Source of the DNA: Streptomyces monashensis
GTDB lineage: Bacteria; Actinomycetota; Actinomycetes; Streptomycetales; Streptomycetaceae
Assembly (NCBI RefSeq): GCF_001866665.1
Contig: NZ_MLYO01000082.1
Location: 30,975 to 94,974 of the forward strand
DNA: 64,000 nucleotides
Direction: 5' to 3'
Notes under the pieces: model-generated
What the model saw: only the letters and a program-made list of their open reading frames with translations
The model's database searches: none
What the model was told of the DNA's origin: nothing
Shown: positions 15,739-25,500 of the stretch, piece by piece
Layout of the letters: the number at the start of each line of letters is the position of its first letter
How positions within the stretch are numbered: position 1 is the stretch's first letter
Program-made: the position numbers and the translations under genes

Positions 15739-18099
15739 TCAGCGGCACTCGACGGTGACCACGGGGTGCAGCATGCGGGTGTGGTCGACCTCCCGGACCG
15801 GGCCGGTCAGGTGCATCGGGACCGTGATGCGGTGGTCGGTGCTGCTGGCGGAGATCCGCAGCTCCAGCTCGCCTGGCTCGACGATGCGACGGCCCTCGCG
15901 GCCGGTGAAGGAGGCCAGGTCCGCGGGCAGTTCCAGGAGGACCCGGCAGACTTCCCCGGTTTCGAGCAGGAGGCGCCGGTAGCCGACGAGGCGCTGCACC
16001 GGCTGGACCACCGAGGCCACCGGGTCGTGCAGGTAGAACTGCACCACCTCGCAGCCTGAGCGTTCGCCGGTGTTGCGGACCTCGAAGGCGATGCGGAAGC
16101 CGCCGTCGGTGCCGGTCTCCGCGACGCCGACGTCGAGCGCGGACCACTCGAATTCCGTGTAGCCGAGCCCGTGGCCGAATGCGTAGGCAGCGCTGGTACT
16201 GGTGCTGGACACGTCGCTGTCCTGGGCCAGCCGGGCGGCCAGGTAGGTGGAGGGCTGGACACCCTTGTGCCGCGGCACACTCACGGGCAACCGTCCGGAG
16301 GGGTTCACCCGCCCGCTGAGCACGCCGGCGATCGCCTCGGTGCCCGCCTCCCCAGGGAAGAAGGACTGCAGGATCGCCGCCGCCTCCGTCTCGGCGCGCC
16401 CCAGTGTGTAGGGGCGGCCCGCCAGCATGACGAGTACCACAGGTGTGCCGGCATCCAGCAGGACGTCGAGCAACTGCTCCTGCACGCCGGGCAGTTGCAT
16501 CGACTCGACATCACATCCCTCGCCGCTGGTGCCGCGGCCGAACAGGCCGGCGCGGTCCCCGAGGGCGAGCACCACGACGTCGGCGGCACGAGCCGCCGCG
16601 ACCGCCTCGGTGAAGCCGGCCGTGCTGTCGCCGTCGACTGCCGCACCGGGTGCGGAGAAGATCTCGGCGTCGGGGAACTCGGCCGCCAAGGTCTCGTGCA
16701 GCGTGGGCAGCGCGATGCCGGTCGGAACCTCGGGGTGTTGTGAGCCGACGTGCACGGGGAAGGAGTAGCAGCCCAGCACGGCCGTCGGGGTGTCGGCGTT
16801 GGGGCCGATCAACGCGATCCGGCGGGGGCGGCCGAGCGGCAGCGTGCCGTCGTTGCGCAGCAGCACGACGGCTTGCTCCGCCAGCTCGCGCGCCAGCCGC
16901 CGGTTGGCCGGGGGGTCGAGGTCGACACTGCCGCGCAGCGCTTCGGGAACGGTGGGATTCGCACCGGAGATAGCCTGCGGAATCGGGTTCCAGTCAGGGT
17001 CGAGCAGGCCGAGCTGTGCCTTCTGGACGAGGACCCGGCGCAGGGCACGATCGATCAGTTCCTCGGGGACGGTGCCGGCCTCGACCGCGTCGAGCAGCGG
17101 CTGTCCGAACGTCTTGACGGTCGGCAGCTCGACGTCGACGCCGCTGGCGAGGGCGAGCCCGGCCGCCTCGTCCCAGCTTCCGGCGACGCCGTGCAGGAGC
17201 TTGAGGAAGGCGATGCCGAAGTAGTCCGCCACCACAGTCCCGTCGAAGCCCCAGGTGTCCCGGAGCAGACCGGTGAGCAGTTCCTGGTCGGCGGCCGAGG
17301 GGATGCCGTCGGTGTCGGTGTAGGCGTGCATGACCGAGCGTGGTCGGCCCTCGCGCAGCGCCATCTCGAACGGGGGAAGGATGACGTCGGCACGCTCGCG
17401 GGTGCCCATCGTGACCGGCGCGAGGTTGCGGCCGGCCCGCGAGGCGGAGTAGCCGGCGAAGTGCTTGAGCGTGGCGACGATCCCGGCGGACTCCAGGCCC
17501 TGCACATAGGCGGTGGCGATGGTGCCGACCAGGTACGGGTCCTCGCCGATGGTCTCCTCGACGCGGCCCCAGCGGGCGTCGCGCACCACGTCGAGCACGG
17601 GGGCGAGGCCCTGGTGGACGCCGACGGCGCGCATGTCGGTCCCGATGGCGGCGGCCATGGTGCGCACCAGCTCGGGGTTGAAGGTCGCTCCCCAGGACAG
17701 CGGGACCGGGTAGGCGGTCGCCCCCCAGGCCGCGAACCCGGCCAGGCATTCCTCGTGGGCGATCGCCGGGATGCCGAAGCGGTTGGCGGCGGCGATGCGC
17801 TGCTGGGAGCGGGCGAGCGAGAGCGCACCGACGGCGGCGTCCACGGGAACGGTGCCGAACGGCCGGGTCAGCTGGCCCAGACCGTGCGGCAGCAGCTCGT
17901 CCAGGTCCGGCGGCTCCTCCATCTCGTGCTGGTGCGGGGCGACCTCGCCGCCCTCGTCGGAGGCGCCCACCCAGACGCCGACCAGCTGCGCTGTCTTCTC
18001 CCGCAGGGTCATCGCCGCGATCAGGGCGTCGGCCCTGATCGCGGGGTCGAGTGAGACGTCACGCCACGCGGGGGTGGCGAGTTCGGCGGCGGGGTTCAT
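15739..18099 (-). CDS. GH3 beta-xylosidase / beta-glucosidase (BxlA-like)
   Basis: The protein is about 786 residues and has no leader. It has the GH3 order: N-terminal barrel (nucleophile D292 in TVVADYFGI, plus KHFAGYSASRAGRN), an alpha/beta sandwich (VVLLRNDGTLPL) and a fibronectin-III-like end (VRNTGERSGCEVVQFYLHDP). Its position directly after an ABC sugar importer and behind a LacI gene matches the bxl xylobiose operon of Streptomyces, where the GH3 enzyme splits imported xylobiose inside the cell. The ATG at 18099 is used here. A GTG at 18111 overlaps the upstream TGA as GTGA with GGAGG 3 nt away and is an equally plausible coupled start. Confidence 0.92.
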   Translation of the reverse strand: MNPAAELATPAWRDVSLDPAIRADALIAAMTLREKTAQLVGVWVGASDEGGEVAPHQHEMEEPPDLDELLPHGLGQLTRPFGTVPVDAAVGALSLARSQQRIAAANRFGIPAIAHEECLAGFAAWGATAYPVPLSWGATFNPELVRTMAAAIGTDMRAVGVHQGLAPVLDVVRDARWGRVEETIGEDPYLVGTIATAYVQGLESAGIVATLKHFAGYSASRAGRNLAPVTMGTRERADVILPPFEMALREGRPRSVMHAYTDTDGIPSAADQELLTGLLRDTWGFDGTVVADYFGIAFLKLLHGVAGSWDEAAGLALASGVDVELPTVKTFGQPLLDAVEAGTVPEELIDRALRRVLVQKAQLGLLDPDWNPIPQAISGANPTVPEALRGSVDLDPPANRRLARELAEQAVVLLRNDGTLPLGRPRRIALIGPNADTPTAVLGCYSFPVHVGSQHPEVPTGIALPTLHETLAAEFPDAEIFSAPGAAVDGDSTAGFTEAVAAARAADVVVLALGDRAGLFGRGTSGEGCDVESMQLPGVQEQLLDVLLDAGTPVVLVMLAGRPYTLGRAETEAAAILQSFFPGEAGTEAIAGVLSGRVNPSGRLPVSVPRHKGVQPSTYLAARLAQDSDVSSTSTSAAYAFGHGLGYTEFEWSALDVGVAETGTDGGFRIAFEVRNTGERSGCEVVQFYLHDPVASVVQPVQRLVGYRRLLLETGEVCRVLLELPADLASFTGREGRRIVEPGELELRISASSTDHRITVPMHLTGPVREVDHTRMLHPVVTVECR

Positions 18100-18107
18100 G
18101 TTGCCGG

Positions 18108-18926
18108 TCACTTTCCTCCGACCCCCATGAGCCCCTGGACCAGGGCGCGGCGGGCGAACAGGTAGACGACGAAGATGGGGAGCATGGACAGCACCACGGC
18201 ACTGAGCAGTCCGGGGACGTCGACGCCGTGTTCGGTCTGGAAGTTGTACAGACCGAGGGTGATCACCTTGGTCGAGTCCGACTGGGTGAGGATCAGTGGG
18301 AAGAGGAAGCCGTTCCAGGCCTGCAGGGCCGAGAAGACGACGATGGAGGAGAGCCCGCCTTTCGACAGCGGCAGGACCAGTTGCCTGAAGACCCGCCGCG
18401 GGGAGGCTCCGTCCATCGCCATGGCTTCGTACAGGTCGGGGGTGATGTCGCGCATCGCCCCGGTCAGTACCAGGGTGCACACCGGCAGCGAGAACGCGGC
18501 GGTGGGCAGGATGACGCCGATCAGGTGGTCATAGAGCCCGGCCTGGCTGATCACGTAGAACATCGGAACGATCACCGCCTGCGCGGGGATCGCGAGTCCC
18601 AGCAGGAAGAACCGGAAGACGACGGTGATGGTCCGGCCCTGGGCGCGCACGATGGCGTAGGCGAGCGGCGGCACCACCACCAGCACGATGCCGACGACGC
18701 TGACGGTGACGATCAGGGTGTTGAGGAAGTCCTGGCCGAAGCCGTTGGAGAACGCGTTGAAGTAGTTGCTCAGGGTCAGCTGCGACGGAAAGCTGAGCGG
18801 GCCCTGGCTGGAGTAGTTGGAGGTGGTGCGCAGGGTCGCGATCAGCAGCACGTAGAGCGGCAGACCGACCAGAGCGAGCCATATCAGGGAGCCCAGCCCG
18901 GCAAGGTAGTTGGGGCGCTGTCGCAT
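18108..18926 (-). CDS. Sugar ABC transporter permease, second subunit (MalG-type)
   Basis: This 272-residue protein has six predicted membrane helices and the CUT1 permease loop around EAMAMDGASPRRVFRQLVLP, which contacts the ATPase. Its ATG overlaps the stop of the preceding permease (ATGA) behind a strong GGAGGGG, so translation is coupled. No ATPase gene is present in the locus. That is normal in Streptomyces, where one shared MsiK-type ATPase serves many sugar importers. Confidence 0.93.
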   Translation of the reverse strand: MRQRPNYLAGLGSLIWLALVGLPLYVLLIATLRTTSNYSSQGPLSFPSQLTLSNYFNAFSNGFGQDFLNTLIVTVSVVGIVLVVVPPLAYAIVRAQGRTITVVFRFFLLGLAIPAQAVIVPMFYVISQAGLYDHLIGVILPTAAFSLPVCTLVLTGAMRDITPDLYEAMAMDGASPRRVFRQLVLPLSKGGLSSIVVFSALQAWNGFLFPLILTQSDSTKVITLGLYNFQTEHGVDVPGLLSAVVLSMLPIFVVYLFARRALVQGLMGVGGK

Positions 18927-19858
18927 CAGATCCCCTCCGCCGTGCTGCGCATCTTGTCGTAGCCGGAGAGCCGGACCACGGCCAGGGAGATGAGGGTGGC
19001 GACCACGACCAGGACCAGCGCGATGGCCGAGCCGGCGCCGAAGTCGTATTCCTTGAAGCCCTGCTCGTACATGTAATAGGCGCTGACCGTGGTGTCCGTG
19101 CCGGGGCCGCCCTGGGTGAGGATCAGCACCGTGTCGAAGGTGGTGAGCCCGCCGACGACCATGAGGATCATCGAGGTGATCATTGTGTTGCGCAGTTGCG
19201 GCAGGGTGATGTGGAAGAACTGCCGCACGGTGCCGGCCCCGTCGATCGCCGCGGCCTGGTAGAGCACCTGCGGAACCGCGCGGGCGCCGCCCTGGTAGAG
19301 CAGTGCGTGCAGGGGGGTGAACTGCCACATTCCGACGAAGGTCAGCACCGCGATCGAACCGGCCTGGCTGCCGAGCAGGTTGCCGTTGCCGAACAGCGAG
19401 GGAAGCTGGCCCGGGATGCCGAAGTTGGGGTCGAGCAGGGCGCGCCACAGGACTGAAACCGCGGTCGCCGAGAGCAGCAGGGGGACGAAGAAGATCGCGG
19501 ACAGCACGGCCCGGTTGCGCTGGGGTCCGGCCGCCCAGACGCCCAGCAGGATGCTGATGGGCGTCTGCGTCACGATCCCGAGCACGGTGAGCACGAGGGT
19601 GAGCCAGATGCTCTGGGTCATCACCGGGTCGTGGATCAGCTTGGTCCAGTTCGCCAGGCCGTTGAAGTGCGGCGCGGTGACGCCGTCCCAGCTGGTGAAG
19701 GACAGCACCGCGACCAGCGCCAGCGGGAGGATCGCGAACAGCAGGAAGAAGAGGGTCGCGGGTATCGCCCAGGCGAAGCCCGGGCGGGTCACCCCGACGC
19801 CGGCCCGGCGTGCCTTGACGCGGCGGCCGGACACGGCTGCGAGAGAAAGTGAGCTCAT
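18926..19858 (-). CDS. Sugar ABC transporter permease, first subunit (MalF-type)
   Basis: This 310-residue protein has a cytoplasmic basic start, six membrane helices and a conserved loop near YQAAAIDGAGTVRQFFHITL. It forms the translocation pore with the 272-residue permease encoded immediately downstream. Nine bases separate it from the end of the binding-protein gene, so the three form one transcription unit. By synteny with bxlEFG the cargo is probably xylobiose or other xylooligosaccharides. Confidence 0.93.
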   Translation of the reverse strand: MSSLSLAAVSGRRVKARRAGVGVTRPGFAWAIPATLFFLLFAILPLALVAVLSFTSWDGVTAPHFNGLANWTKLIHDPVMTQSIWLTLVLTVLGIVTQTPISILLGVWAAGPQRNRAVLSAIFFVPLLLSATAVSVLWRALLDPNFGIPGQLPSLFGNGNLLGSQAGSIAVLTFVGMWQFTPLHALLYQGGARAVPQVLYQAAAIDGAGTVRQFFHITLPQLRNTMITSMILMVVGGLTTFDTVLILTQGGPGTDTTVSAYYMYEQGFKEYDFGAGSAIALVLVVVATLISLAVVRLSGYDKMRSTAEGI

Positions 19859-19867
19859 CGGTCCTAC

Positions 19868-21187
19868 TCAGGAATTGGACAGCGACTGCATCGCCTGGAT
19901 GAAGCCGTTGGCGTCACTCTTGCCGTCGAAGAACTTCTGAACGGCCGTGTGGAGCGGCGTGGCCGCCGCCGGCGGGTAGGCCTGGTCCCAGGACAGCTGG
20001 AACGACGGCGCCGCCTTGACCAGGTCGAACTGGAACTGCGAGTAGTCCGGGCTGGCCGAGGTGGACAGGAAGTTGGCCGTGTTGGTGGTGGTCGGCAGGT
20101 TGCCTATGCCGAGCTGTGCCTTCACGAACTCGTCGGAGTACATGAGCTTGAGGAAGGCCGCCACGGCGTCGGGGTGCCGGGTCTTCTTCACGACGGAGTA
20201 GAAGTTGTTGGTGTTGCCGACGACGTCCTTCGGGTCGCCCTTGCCGCCGCTGACGGTCGGGAAGGCGCTGTAGCCGAGGTCGTTCTTGGCGAAGTCGGGG
20301 TTGTTGGACTGCTGGGTGGAGTACTCCCAGGAGCCCATCAGCTCGAAGGCGGCCTTGCCCTTGGCCAGCAGCGCCGGGGACCCGCCGTCGGTGTACTTCA
20401 CCGAGTCGAAGCTGCCGCCGAATGCGCCGGCGTCGATCAACTGCTTCAGCATGCCCAGAGCCTTCTGGCTGTCCGGGCCGGCCCACGCGCTCTTGTCACC
20501 TGCGAGCGCCTTCTGGAACAGGTCCGGTCCGGCGACCCGGTCGAAGACGTACTCGAACCACATGAGGCTGGGCCACTGGTCGCCGCCGCCGAGCGCGATC
20601 GGGGTCAGGCCCTTGGCCTTGAGCACCTTGACGTCGTTGATCAGGTCGTCCCAGGTCCGCGGGACGCTCAGGCCGGCGCTCGCCAGGACCTTCTTGTTGT
20701 TGAAGAGCAGCACGGGCTGCGTGCCGCGCATCGGGACACCGTAGGACTTGCCGTCGACCACCGCGGTGTTGAATACCGAGGGGAGGAAGTTGGACTTGAG
20801 CCCCGGGTCCTTGGCGATCATGTCGTCCAGGGGGAGCAGGAGGTTCTTCTTGGCGAAGGGCGCGATGCTGCCGCCGCCCCAGTTGAAGAAGATGTCCGGG
20901 GCCTGCGGGGTGTTGATGATCGTGTTGAGCTTCTGCTGGTAGTCGGCGCCCGGGATGGTGTCCAGCACCGCCTTGACCTTCGAGGTCTTGTTGAACGTGT
21001 CGACAATCTGCTTCTCGACCTTGTTCGCGGCGTCCCCGTAGACGAGGACGTGCATCGTCCCGGAGTTGGAGCCGCCGCTGGACCCGCACGCGGAGGTCAG
21101 ACCGAGCACCAGCGCGGTCGCTGCCGCAACTGCGGCGAATCTGTTCCGGGTTGCACTGTTGTGAACGGTCACGCGAAGAGAACCCAT
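19868..21187 (-). CDS. Sugar-binding lipoprotein of the ABC transporter (BxlE-like)
   Basis: This 439-residue extracytoplasmic solute-binding protein (family 1) starts MGSLRVTVHNSATRNRF. A hydrophobic segment ends in LTSAC, where lipid attachment is expected. Family features include PDIFFNWGGG, VPMRGTQPVLLFNNKKVLAS and ELMGSWEYSTQQ. The ATG at 21187 has only a weak GGATGG, and no better start is visible. It is the first gene of the operon, facing a divergent LacI gene across 196 bp. Together with the downstream GH3 and GH43 genes the context indicates import of xylan-derived oligosaccharides. Confidence 0.92.
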   Translation of the reverse strand: MGSLRVTVHNSATRNRFAAVAAATALVLGLTSACGSSGGSNSGTMHVLVYGDAANKVEKQIVDTFNKTSKVKAVLDTIPGADYQQKLNTIINTPQAPDIFFNWGGGSIAPFAKKNLLLPLDDMIAKDPGLKSNFLPSVFNTAVVDGKSYGVPMRGTQPVLLFNNKKVLASAGLSVPRTWDDLINDVKVLKAKGLTPIALGGGDQWPSLMWFEYVFDRVAGPDLFQKALAGDKSAWAGPDSQKALGMLKQLIDAGAFGGSFDSVKYTDGGSPALLAKGKAAFELMGSWEYSTQQSNNPDFAKNDLGYSAFPTVSGGKGDPKDVVGNTNNFYSVVKKTRHPDAVAAFLKLMYSDEFVKAQLGIGNLPTTTNTANFLSTSASPDYSQFQFDLVKAAPSFQLSWDQAYPPAAATPLHTAVQKFFDGKSDANGFIQAMQSLSNS

Positions 21188-21207
21188 GGCTCGCCATCCG
21201 TCGATAG

Positions 21208-21226
21208 TTTCGAAGCAAGTTCCGAA
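21208..21226. promoter_or_regulatory. Possible BxlR-type operator between the divergent regulator and transporter genes
   Basis: TTTCGAA (21208-21214) and TTCCGAA (21220-21226) form a 12-bp-spaced pair just upstream of the transporter operon start. Xylan-responsive sites in Streptomyces are described as CGAA/TTCG half-sites, so this pair fits in character but not as a perfect inverted repeat. Position is the main argument. Confidence 0.35.
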
Positions 21227-21383
21227 TGATGCGGGAAACCTAGGCGTCACATCGACCGCCGTCAAGGATCTGGCAGGGCCATCTCGATACGGGCGTAACG
21301 GCGAAGCCCTGACCAGCTGGCATCCGTCCCGTACAGTCGCAAGGACTTCGTACGTCGCGCACCAGGGCAGCACAGGAGGGATC

Positions 21384-22388
21384 GTGACCAGAGCGGCGAC
21401 ACTCGCCGGAATCGCGCGCGAGGCGGGAGTGTCCACACCGACTGTTTCGAAAGTCCTCAACGGCCGCGCGGACGTCGCCTCCTCCACCCGGGAGCGGGTG
21501 GAGGAACTGCTGCACCAGTACGGCTACCAGCGGCGCCGCGGCAACAGCGCCCCGTCCAGCCCATTGCTGGAGCTGGTGTTCCACGAGTTGGAGAGCGCCT
21601 GGGCGATGGAGGTGATCCGCGGGGTCGAGAACGTCGTCCGCGAGGAGGGAATGAGCGTCGTCCTGTCGGAGTCCTCGGGCCGGCTCAGCCTTGGGCAGTC
21701 CTGGCTGGACGGGGTGCTCGCCCGCCGCCCCACGGGCGTGCTCCTGGTGCTGTCCGGGCTCGACAGGGCCCAGCAAGCACAACTGACCAGTCGTGACATC
21801 CCGTTCGTGGTGGTGGACCCGGCAGGGGATCCCGGTCAGGACATTCCGGCGGTCGGAACGACCAACTGGAACGGCGGCGTCGCCGCCACCCGCCACCTGC
21901 TCGACCTGGGCCACCGGCGCATCGGCATGGTCGCCGGACCACGGCGGATGATGTGCAGCCGCGCCCGGATCGACGGCTATCGGGCCGCGTTGGAGACGAC
22001 CGGCGTCGCCTTCGATCCCGCACTGATCCGCGAGGGCAGCTTCCACCACGAAAGCGGCTACCGGGAGGGCCGCGAGCTGCTGCGCCGCAAGGACCGGCCC
22101 ACGGCGATCTTCACCGGCAACGACCTGCAGGCGCTCGGCCTCTACGAGGCCGCGCGGGAGCTGGGCCTACGGATCCCGGAGGATCTCAGCGTTGTCGGCT
22201 TCGACGACCTGCCCATCGCCCGCTGGGTCGGCCCACCCCTGACCACCGTCCGCCAGCCGCTGACCGAGATGGCCGAAGTCGCCGCGCGCATGGTGATCGA
22301 CCTCGCCCGGGGCAACGAGCCGTCCGCGCTGCGTGTGGACCTGGCCACCAGCCTGGTCGAGCGCAGCAGCACAGCCCGGCCCGGGTGA
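21384..22388 (+). CDS. LacI-family repressor of the bxl-like operon
   Basis: This 334-residue regulator has an N-terminal helix-turn-helix (LAGIAREAGVSTPTVSKVLN, about residues 6-25) followed by a periplasmic-binding-like sugar sensor (MVAGPRRMMCSRARIDGYRA; FTGNDLQALGLYEA; SVVGFDDLPIARW). The start is GTG at 21384 with GGAGGG 3 nt upstream. It is divergent from the binding-protein gene, the same layout as bxlR and bxlEFGA, so it probably represses that operon until a xylooligosaccharide binds. The open frame continues upstream without leader features, hence the GTG choice. Confidence 0.92.
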   Translation: MTRAATLAGIAREAGVSTPTVSKVLNGRADVASSTRERVEELLHQYGYQRRRGNSAPSSPLLELVFHELESAWAMEVIRGVENVVREEGMSVVLSESSGRLSLGQSWLDGVLARRPTGVLLVLSGLDRAQQAQLTSRDIPFVVVDPAGDPGQDIPAVGTTNWNGGVAATRHLLDLGHRRIGMVAGPRRMMCSRARIDGYRAALETTGVAFDPALIREGSFHHESGYREGRELLRRKDRPTAIFTGNDLQALGLYEAARELGLRIPEDLSVVGFDDLPIARWVGPPLTTVRQPLTEMAEVAARMVIDLARGNEPSALRVDLATSLVERSSTARPG

Positions 22389-22556
22389 GTCGGTGTCACT
22401 GCGTCCCCGTTCCGGGTCTGTACTGCGCCTGCGGCGACTCGAACCGCCATCGGCACAGCCCAAAGCGGATGCTTGCTGAATCGCCGGACCGGCCGCAGAG
22501 CAGCGGTGACTCGGGGCGCGGATTCCCTGCGCACCGGCCCGGCGGTGGTGATCAGC

Positions 22557-25500
22557 TCACCGCACTTCCCGTGCGTACGGTGCGATGGTGACCCGGTCGA
22601 TCAGCGGCGCGTAGCGGGAGCGGAGCAGGATGCCGGGGAAGGTGTCCGAGGCGTAGGTGGTGCCGTCGAAGTTCGGCAGTTCCTCGGAGCGGAAAGCGAT
22701 CGTGTTCTGTCCCTTTTCGAGGTGGACGGGGACGGTCAGTTCCCAGAAGTTGTTCCGGTGGAAGGTGTGCGGAAAGCTGACACGCTGCACCGTGCCGCCG
22801 TTGACGGTGACGTCGGCGTGGCGGGCGAGCGGGTCGGGGTTGTAGTGGGTGGCCTGCGACTGCTCGGGGTTGGAGTAGCGGACGCGCAGCGCGTACAGGC
22901 CGGCCACGTCCGCCTCGACCGTGAACGTCGCCGTGTTCCCGTTGCCCGGATCGCCCCCGATCCCGGTGATCGCCGTGCCGTCGGTCGCCAGCGACAGCGG
23001 GGTCAGCATGGCCGAACCCCTGAGCTTGGCCTCATGCGCCTCGTACGTACGTGCCATCAGTGTTCCGTCGGTGAGTCCGACCGTGAGCCGGTCGACGAAC
23101 GTGGCGGACGGACCGCCGGTCACCGTCACCTTGTTGATGCCGCCCGAGAGCGAGACGGCCACCTCGTCCGTGTCCTTGGACAGGCGCAGGACATCGTGCC
23201 CGTTGACGGAGAGCCGGGCGTCCGCGCCGCCGAGCGTGTCGACCTTGAGAGTGGCCTCTCGGTCGGCGGGCGAGTAGACCCAGAACGTGGCCATCTGGTT
23301 CTTGGCGACCCGGACCGCGCCCGAGCCGGTGGCAGGGGTCCCGGTGTGCTCCGGAAGATCGTAGACGGGACGCGCTCCGCCGCTCGTCCAGGCCAGTTCG
23401 CCCTCGTAGACCTCGGCGGCCGCCGACGCGCTCGGCAGGGACAAGGTGAGCCGGTCGACGATGGCGTCCCCCTTGGTCGCGCGCTTGCCGTCGAGGCTCT
23501 TCGCGGCGAGTGTGAGGGTGTGTCTGCCCTTGGTGAGGCGGACCTTTGTGTCGGTGTGGTCCCAGACCACCCACTTGTAGCCGAGCGGTAGGAACAGCTG
23601 CTGTTCGCTGCCCGCCGTGCCGTCCACCCGCAGGAAGACGTTGGTGGGGCCCTGTTCCCTCACCTTGTCGTAGGTGTTCAGGGAGTTGGCGAAGACGCTC
23701 AGGTCGTAGGTGCCGTCCTCGGGCACGTCCACGCCGAAGTCCAGCGTGACATCCGAGCCGGTGCGCAGCCCGCCGACGTCGTAGCCGCCGGAGGTGTAGA
23801 ACTTCGACACATCGGCGGTCGAGCCCTCCGGGCCGTTCTTTGAGTAGCCGGACCCGGTGTGGGCGGCGTCCTCCGCCTCGTAGGATCCCTGCCAGCGCAC
23901 GGGCGGTGACTGAGTGCCCTTCGCCGTGCCGGCCGGGCTGAGGACGATCTCGTACGCCGAGGACTCCTTCAGCCTCGGCAGCGCGCCGTCGCCGAAGTCG
24001 ACGACGACCGTGCCGTCGTCACCGACCTTCAGGTTCGTCTCGGTGAGCAGCTTCGGGCCGGAGTTGTCGCCTACCTGGCCGCTCCACTCGATCTCCCGCA
24101 CCCAGGCGTGCACGCGAGGCCCGAAGACCGTCTTGGGGACGCCCGCGAAGGTGATGTGGCCCTTGCCGTCGGACCCGCCGAAGAGCAGCCGGGCCTGTTT
24201 CTTCTGCTCGTCGAGCGTGGCCACGCCCTGCATGGTGTAGTTCTGTCCGGGGAACGGCGGGTTCACCTTCACCGTGTGCCCGCTCATCGAGGCGTACGAG
24301 TGCAGCAGCCACCACTGGCCGTTGCCGCGGTTGGACTGCACAGCGGAGTCGGACAGGTTGCCGTCGATGTTCCAGTACGCGATGTCGGCGTCCACCTTGG
24401 ACTCCTCGATCGCCGACACCCACTGGATCATCTGTCCGGGCACCGAAGTGTGGTAGTTGAAGGCGTACTCGTTGATGTTGACCGGGAGCTGGGTGCCTTC
24501 CTTGTCGGTGCCCTTGAACAGCTCCTGCTCCCAGGCCCGGTACGTGGCGACGCTCTGGCGCACCGCCTCCGGGTGGCTCAGCTCGTGCCAGGTGACGACG
24601 TCCGGGAGGGTGCCGGCGGCGAGGGCGTGGCTGAGGAAGCCCTTCACCTGGTCGAACAGAACACTGGTGTTGGGGCCGGCTATGCGGGCACGGGGCATCC
24701 TGCCTCTGATGAGTTCGTAGACCTCGTCCCAGGCGGCGAAGTAGTCCCTGGGGTCGGTGAGCCAGCTGACCTTGTCGTAGCACCACTCGCCGGTGCCGAA
24801 CATGTTGCCCTCGGGCTCGTTGAACGGCACGAAGACGATGTGGTCCTGGTACTGCTTCGGCAGCTGCAGGACCTGGTCGACCTGCTTCGCGATCTTCTCC
24901 TCGTAGAGTCTGAGCTTCTCCGCTGGGGTGTCGCCGGGCCACTCGTACGGGAAGCCGCGGTGGACGTCGGTCATGTAGACGTACACGTCACCGTGGGTGG
25001 AGTCGGCGAGCGGTTTGACCACGTCCAGCGCGTCGGCGCCGGGGTGCTGCGGGCCGTCCTGCGCCTTGGTGGAGACCGTGCGCAGGCCCATGCCCTCGAT
25101 GAGGTTGTTGGTGGGGACGTCCGGCCCGTACACGCCGTAGAGGGTGCCGGAGGCGCCGCCGTGGAAGGCGCCGGTGTCCGAGCCGAGATCCACCTCCAGC
25201 TGTCCCTCGCGGACGACGGTGACCGACGCCTCCACCGCGCGCCCGGCCGCCGTGCCGGCCACCGTGAAGGTCCCCGGCCGGGCGTACTTCTCGGACGGTA
25301 CGGCGTCCCAGGCGACCGGCGTGTCGCGGTCGTACCCGTCGGAGAAGGAGGAGCGGACGGCGGCCGGGAGGGACGGGGCGGTCCCCGTCGTCGTACGCAC
25401 GTCGAACGACGTCTGCGAGAGCTGTCGGAGGCTGAGCACGTGCTCGACCGTACCGGCCACCTGGTCGGGGGTGAGCGCGGTGTGCCATACGGTGAAGTCG

